From a bacterium (GTDB lineage: Bacteria; BMS3Abin14), in assembly GCA_022865845.1 (NCBI GenBank), contig JALHUC010000317.1, forward strand, positions 1-19,621: DNA of 19,621 bases. Reading direction: 5' to 3'. How positions within the stretch are numbered: the first letter of the stretch is position 1; each line of letters opens with the position of its first letter. The notes under the pieces are model-generated. The model worked only from the letters and a program-made list of their open reading frames with translations, did not search any database and was not told where the DNA came from. This document shows, one piece after another, positions 15,938 to 19,621 of this stretch. A program made the translations under genes and the position numbers.

Positions 15938-18022
15938 ATGACGATGGAAGATATGGAAGAAACGGAAGAGAACAGTCTCAATAGCGATGGGACGCCTGTG
16001 GTGGTAGACGATGACACCATGACAGACAGCGGAGATGCCGGTGAGGAATTGAGTGAGGAACTGGATGACGATGACGATGACAGTGAGGATTTCGCCAAGA
16101 TGTACGAAGCGAGTATCCGAGACCTGAGAGAGAGGGAGGTTGTCACCGGTACGGTAGTCGGAATCTCAAAGGATGGTGTTCTGGTGGACGTGGGCTACAA
16201 GTCCGAAGGCATTATTCCGAGGGTGCAGTTCCAGGATGAAAATGGAGAACTCACCATAGAAGAAGGCGATACAGTTGAGGTTTTCCTTGAGAAAAAGGAA
16301 GACTCTGAAGGCTTGATCTATCTGTCCAAAGAAAAGGCAGACAAGATGAAGGTGTGGAACGACATCGGCCAGTCCTACGAGGACAATGAACCTATTCGGG
16401 GTAAGATCATTACCCGGATAAAGGGTGGTCTCACAGTGGACATCGGCGTGAGGGCCTTCCTGCCCGGTTCCCAGGTTGACATTAGACCTATCCGAAACCT
16501 TGATCGTCTCGTAGGTGAAGAATTCTTTTTCAAAATAATTAAATTCAACCCCAGGCGAGGAAATGTTGTACTCTCCCGACGAGTTCTGCTTGAGGAGGAG
16601 AGGGAAACCAAGAAGGAAGATACCCTCAAGGTACTCGAGGAAGGTTCAGTGATGGAAGGGATCGTTAAGAATATCACCGATTACGGCGCCTTCATCGATC
16701 TGGGCGGAATAGACGGCCTTTTGCATATCACAGATCTTTCCTGGGGAAGACTGCAGCACCCTTCGGAAATGTTGACAGTTGGTGACAGTATCCAGGTCAA
16801 GATCCTGAAGTTTGACAAAGAGAAGGAACGTGTCTCCCTTGGAATGAAGCAGTTGTCCGAAGACCCATGGGAAGGTGTACCTGACAGGTACCCCATCAAC
16901 GCGAGGGTTAACGGCAAGGTCATGAGCGTCACCGATTACGGCGCCTTCATAAAGCTTGAGGATGGTGTGGAAGGACTCGTTCATATCAGCGAAATGACCT
17001 GGAACCGCAAGATCAAGCACCCTTCCAAAGTTGTTGAAGTTGGGGATTCGGTGGAAGCAGAAGTTCTTAGCATCGACAAGGATAACAGGCGCATCTCCCT
17101 TGGTATGAAGCAGATCGAACCCAACCCCTGGGATATCGTTGCTGAGAACTATCCCATCGGCAGCATTATCGAGGGAAAGGTCAGGACCCTGACCGATTTC
17201 GGCGCATTTATCGGGTTGGAAGAAGGCATTGACGGCCTTATCCATGTAAGCGATATGTCATGGACCCAGAAGATCAACCATCCTTCCGAGGTCATTAAAA
17301 AGGGTGATTCTGTCAAGGCGGTCGTCCTGAGTGTAGACAAGGGCAGGGAGCGCCTGTCACTGGGTTTGAAACAGCTGACGATGAACCCATGGGACGAGCT
17401 TGCCGCCAAGTATCCGGTCGGATCAGTAGTTACCGGGAAGGTTGTCAATCACGCTGATTTCGGCACTTTCGTTGAACTGATGGAAGGTGTTGAGGGGCTC
17501 ATACACGTTTCGGAGATTGATGCACGTGACGGTCAAAGCTCTGAGGATGCATACCCCTCCGGTACTGAGGTGACTGTCAAGATTCTGAACATCGATTCCG
17601 AGGAACGGAAAGTCAGTCTCAGCATGAAGGCTACCAAGGAAGGCGGCGCCTCTGCTCCTCCTTACAAGAGCTACCTGAACAATGACAGCGGTGGCGGGAC
17701 CCTGGGAGATATTCTGGGAGCATCCCTGGCAGCGGCCAAGAGCAGCGGGGAATCCCAGGAGCAGGAAACTGAGCCAGCGGTAGAGATCGAAGCCGTCCCT
17801 GAAGAAGTTGATGAATCTCCGGAGGAGGAGGTTGAGGCTTCCCTGGCAGAAGTTGAAGAAGATCTTCAGTCTGAAACGGAAGAGGATGTTGAAGCTTCCC
17901 CGGCGGAAGTTGAGGAAGATCTGCAGTCTGAAACGGAAGAGGATGTTGAAGCTTCCGCCCCTGAGACTGAGGAAGAAGAAACCTCTGAGGAAACCGAACC
18001 AGAGGAAGAGAAAACCGACTAA
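15938..18022 (+). CDS. rpsA: 30S ribosomal protein S1 with acidic N- and C-terminal extensions
   Basis: This 694-residue protein (about 557 in E. coli) binds mRNA at the 30S subunit. Residues 1-50 are an acidic Glu/Asp-rich lead. Six S1 (OB-fold) domains start near residues 68, 153, 236, 320, 408 and 495. Domains 3-6 share the strong pattern G-x-V-x-x-[IL]-T-D-[YF]-G-A-F-I and GLLHI or GLIHV; domains 1 and 2 are divergent, as is usual for ribosome-binding S1 domains. From about 566 a low-complexity acidic tail follows, with 19-residue tandem repeats near its end. AGGAGG lies 11 bases before the ATG; a second in-frame ATG at 15944 is possible. It has its own promoter upstream and a terminator downstream. 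Confidence 0.96.
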   Translation: MTMEDMEETEENSLNSDGTPVVVDDDTMTDSGDAGEELSEELDDDDDDSEDFAKMYEASIRDLREREVVTGTVVGISKDGVLVDVGYKSEGIIPRVQFQDENGELTIEEGDTVEVFLEKKEDSEGLIYLSKEKADKMKVWNDIGQSYEDNEPIRGKIITRIKGGLTVDIGVRAFLPGSQVDIRPIRNLDRLVGEEFFFKIIKFNPRRGNVVLSRRVLLEEERETKKEDTLKVLEEGSVMEGIVKNITDYGAFIDLGGIDGLLHITDLSWGRLQHPSEMLTVGDSIQVKILKFDKEKERVSLGMKQLSEDPWEGVPDRYPINARVNGKVMSVTDYGAFIKLEDGVEGLVHISEMTWNRKIKHPSKVVEVGDSVEAEVLSIDKDNRRISLGMKQIEPNPWDIVAENYPIGSIIEGKVRTLTDFGAFIGLEEGIDGLIHVSDMSWTQKINHPSEVIKKGDSVKAVVLSVDKGRERLSLGLKQLTMNPWDELAAKYPVGSVVTGKVVNHADFGTFVELMEGVEGLIHVSEIDARDGQSSEDAYPSGTEVTVKILNIDSEERKVSLSMKATKEGGASAPPYKSYLNNDSGGGTLGDILGASLAAAKSSGESQEQETEPAVEIEAVPEEVDESPEEEVEASLAEVEEDLQSETEEDVEASPAEVEEDLQSETEEDVEASAPETEEEETSEETEPEEEKTD
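17831..17956 (+). repeat. 57-bp tandem repeat coding the acidic S1 tail
   Basis: Two adjacent 57-base units (17831-17887 and 17888-17944) encode VEAS-[LP]-AEVEEDLQSETEED, and a partial third begins with VEAS. The units differ mostly at silent positions, so this is a fairly recent in-frame duplication. Confidence 0.9.
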
Positions 18023-18201
18023 CCCGCATTTCTCACCAGGGTTCGTCGCGAGGCGGTGTAGACGGGTGTGGATACAAGGCGCGCGACCGAGGGCCCCGCA
18101 GGCGTAGTTGACACTACGTCGAGGAGCGCGACCGAGCGAAACGCAGTAGACATGCCCGTATCCGCCGCTGCAGTAGAAGGCTGGTGAGAAGTGCGGGCTA
18201 A
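18019..18201. mobile_element. 175-bp palindromic MITE-like element after rpsA
   Basis: Terminal inverted repeats of 17 bases (18023-18039 and 18181-18197) match at 16 positions. Further partial pairing extends inward (around 18053-18070 against 18148-18167, with G-U-type mismatches). The exact centre is a hairpin, CGTAGT-TGAC-ACTACG (18103-18118). The direct repeat GCGCGACCGAG occurs on each side of the centre (18081 and 18126). CTAA borders both ends like a target duplication, and the left copy contains the rpsA TAA stop. There is no transposase gene inside. It could be a non-autonomous transposon or a structured RNA in the rpsA 3' UTR. Confidence 0.7.
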
Positions 18202-18231
18202 TACCGGCAACGGTAATTTTAATTTGATCAT

Positions 18232-18270
18232 GGCCGTGTGTATTCTCGATGAGATGCCACGGCCTTTTTT
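18232..18270 (+). terminator. Rho-independent terminator of rpsA
   Basis: A 7-base stem GGCCGTG (18232-18238) pairs with CACGGCC (18258-18264) and is followed directly by six Ts. A short inner TCTC/GAGA stem can form in the loop. A smaller hairpin with a GCAA tetraloop (18202-18215) precedes it. Confidence 0.85.
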
Positions 18271-18312
18271 GTGATACATTAATAAGAGCAATTGAAAATG
18301 GGATCAGGTATT

Positions 18313-18347
18313 TTGAAATTTGAAATTTGAAATTTGAAATTTGGAAC
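18313..18347. repeat. Heptamer array, unit TTGAAAT (5 units)
   Basis: Four exact TTGAAAT units are followed by TTGGAAC. The array ends 7 bases before the sppA ATG and contains a spurious in-frame TTG at 18334. Confidence 0.92.
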
Positions 18348-18354
18348 TTACCCT

Positions 18355-19242
18355 ATGAAACGTGCACATAAAATATTTATAATCATTACTTTGGTTCTGC
18401 TCGTAGTGGCTTTTGCCATCGGACGCTCAGACAGGTATGGTTCCGATGTTTTTGATGGGGATACCATTGCCCTGCTGCGTGTTGAAGGTCCTATAATCGA
18501 TGTTAGATGGTATATGGACCAGGTCCGTGATTTTATGGAAGATGACGGGATCAAAGGTGTAGTGCTACGCATAGACAGCCCTGGAGGTGCAGTCGCGCCC
18601 ACCCAGGAACTTTACATGGAACTCCTTAAGTTACGAGAGATCAAACCGATTGTTACTTCAATGGGAACAGTCGCAGCTTCAGGCGGATATTATCTCAGCT
18701 GCGCCACCGACTGGATCGTTTCCAACCCGGGCACCATCACCGGCAGCATCGGTGTCATTATGGAGTTCAGCAATCTGGAGGGTTTGTTCGGGAAACTGGG
18801 CATCAGCAGCCGAACCATCAAAAGTGGAAAGTTCAAGGATACTGGCAATCCAATGCGTCAAATGACTGTGGAAGAGGAAAGACTGCTTCAGGCTATGATA
18901 ATGGATACCTACGAACAGTTCGTCGAAGCGGTGCTAAAGGGACGGCCAGTGGAAGAGGACCTGGTGCGCCCTTACCTTGATGGCAGGGTCTTTACCGGCC
19001 GGCAAGCGCATGAACTGGGTCTTGTGGACCAACTGGGTAACATATACGACGCCATCGAAAAGGTATCTGAAATGGCAGGGTTGACGGAAGTGCCTGACGA
19101 AATTTACGAACCAGAACGGGAAAGGCCGGGGATCTTTTCGATCCTGTTCGGTGAAACTGCCGCCAGAGCATTGGTCAGCCTGTCTGATTCTGTGAATGAT
19201 CAAAGCAGCGACAGGTGGCTGCAGCTGTGGAGAGCGTTTTAA
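18355..19242 (+). CDS. sppA: Signal peptide peptidase SppA (short form)
   Basis: The 295-residue membrane-bound serine protease degrades leftover signal peptides. The N terminus MKRAHKIFIIITLVLLVVAFAIG is a single signal anchor. The S49 peptidase domain has RIDSPGGAVAPTQELY, then TVAASGGYYLSCATDWIVSNPGT with nucleophile S109, then TGSIGVIMEFSNLEGLFGKLGI and IKSGKFKDTGNP, where K156 is the likely general base. GRVFTGRQAHELGLVDQLG is also typical. The length fits the half-size Bacillus-like form rather than the 67-kDa E. coli form. The ATG 18355 is chosen because the TTG seven codons upstream lies in repeat DNA; the ribosome binding site is weak (GGA). Confidence 0.93.
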   Translation: MKRAHKIFIIITLVLLVVAFAIGRSDRYGSDVFDGDTIALLRVEGPIIDVRWYMDQVRDFMEDDGIKGVVLRIDSPGGAVAPTQELYMELLKLREIKPIVTSMGTVAASGGYYLSCATDWIVSNPGTITGSIGVIMEFSNLEGLFGKLGISSRTIKSGKFKDTGNPMRQMTVEEERLLQAMIMDTYEQFVEAVLKGRPVEEDLVRPYLDGRVFTGRQAHELGLVDQLGNIYDAIEKVSEMAGLTEVPDEIYEPERERPGIFSILFGETAARALVSLSDSVNDQSSDRWLQLWRAF

Positions 19243-19248
19243 GGGCAG

Positions 19249-19283
19249 GTAATCGGTAATCGGTAATCGGTGATCTGTAAACA
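19249..19283. repeat. Heptamer array, unit GTAATCG (5 units)
   Basis: Three exact GTAATCG units are followed by GTGATCT and GTAAACA, starting 6 bases after the sppA stop. Confidence 0.9.
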
Positions 19284-19326
19284 ATAATTAATGAAGGAAT
19301 ACTTGGTTAAATCGCTTTATGTTTTT

Positions 19327-19361
19327 ACCGATGACTGATCACTGATAACTGATAACCGTTT
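19327..19361. repeat. Heptamer array, unit ACTGATA (5 units)
   Basis: Units read ACCGATG, ACTGATC, ACTGATA, ACTGATA and ACCGTTT, in the sppA-ihfB spacer. Confidence 0.88.
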
Positions 19362-19444
19362 TTCCTAACCTCTTGACTTTCATAGCTATTTTAGTTAGCC
19401 TCTCCACTATATCTTAACTTCATGTTTCATTCCCGGGAGGGATC

Positions 19445-19621
19445 ATGACCAAGGCTGAACTCATTGAAGCTCTTGTAGACCGAATAGACAGACTGACCAA
19501 AAAGGAAGCGGAACTCATCGTCAACACGGTTCTCAAGAGCATTGCTGACTCCCTTGCAACTGGCGGTAAAGTGGAGCTCAGAGGGTTCGGCAGCTTCAAG
19601 GTCAAGGACAGGCGGTCCAGA
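19445..19621 (+). CDS. ihfB: Integration host factor beta-like / HU-family DNA-binding protein (3' truncated by window)
   Basis: The first 59 residues of a bacterial histone-like protein are visible: MTKAELIEALVDRIDRLTKK, then the helix EAELIVNTVLKSIADSLATG, and the strand KVELRGFGSFKVKDRRSR that leads into the DNA-binding arms. The window ends before the arm tip with its intercalating Pro. GGGAGG lies 4 bases before the ATG. Location after rpsA and sppA favours IHF-beta, since rpsA-ihfB linkage is common in proteobacteria, but HU cannot be excluded from this part alone. Confidence 0.88.
   Translation, partial: MTKAELIEALVDRIDRLTKKEAELIVNTVLKSIADSLATGGKVELRGFGSFKVKDRRSR

Noticed and set aside
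18019..18291. Antisense 90-residue frame across the palindromic element
   Set aside because: It is created by the repeat itself, has no recognisable domain, and runs through the rpsA terminator.
4114..19361. Heptamer arrays as CRISPR
   Set aside because: Units are 7 bases with no spacers between them, and the unit differs from locus to locus.
19373..19401. Possible promoter before ihfB (TTGACT, 17 bases, TAGCCT)
   Set aside because: The -10 half is poor, and the match is not better than expected in AT-rich spacer DNA.

Overview
The window has two blocks of unlike composition, with every recognised gene on the + strand. Bases 1 to about 3,610 are GC-rich, take arginine almost only from CGC/CGG codons, and have spacers without simple repeats. 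From about 4.1 kb on, AGG arginine codons are frequent and nearly every spacer carries short tandem repeats. The order dnaE-accA-pheA-hisC-aroF-tyrA-aroA-cmk-ispH-rpsA-sppA-ihfB resembles the aromatic amino acid/rpsA neighbourhood of Desulfobacterota (former Deltaproteobacteria such as Geobacter). I infer an uncultured bacterium of that kind; the first block looks acquired from a proteobacterial source, or joined by assembly.

Region 1 (1-3,419) is the 3' half of an alternative N-type ATPase operon: the end of the c-subunit gene, a long b subunit with a delta-like tail, alpha, and gamma. The c-subunit end carries Na+-ligand residues. A 57-residue DUF3309 membrane protein follows (3,436-3,609).

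Region 2 (3,610-4,146) is a junction. It holds what looks like a C-terminal scrap of a HipA-type kinase and then low-complexity repeats.

Region 3 (4,147-8,709) encodes the replicative DNA polymerase alpha subunit and the acetyl-CoA carboxylase carboxyltransferase alpha subunit.

Region 4 (8,702-15,619) is a compact aromatic amino acid cluster: prephenate dehydratase, a HisC-type aminotransferase, DAHP synthase, prephenate dehydrogenase and EPSP synthase, followed by cytidylate kinase and IspH. Several genes overlap by a few bases. Together they cover entry into the shikimate pathway, its EPSP step, and the branches to Phe and Tyr. No chorismate mutase domain is visible.

Region 5 (15,620-19,621) has a strong sigma70-type promoter, a long acidic ribosomal protein S1, a 175-bp palindromic element between the S1 stop codon and its terminator, signal peptide peptidase SppA, and the start of an IHF/HU-family gene cut by the window end.

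The most unusual signal is a set of short heptamer-phased tandem repeats. Each array has its own heptamer, and they fill almost every spacer from 4.1 to 19.4 kb. The palindromic element after rpsA is the second strongest lead.
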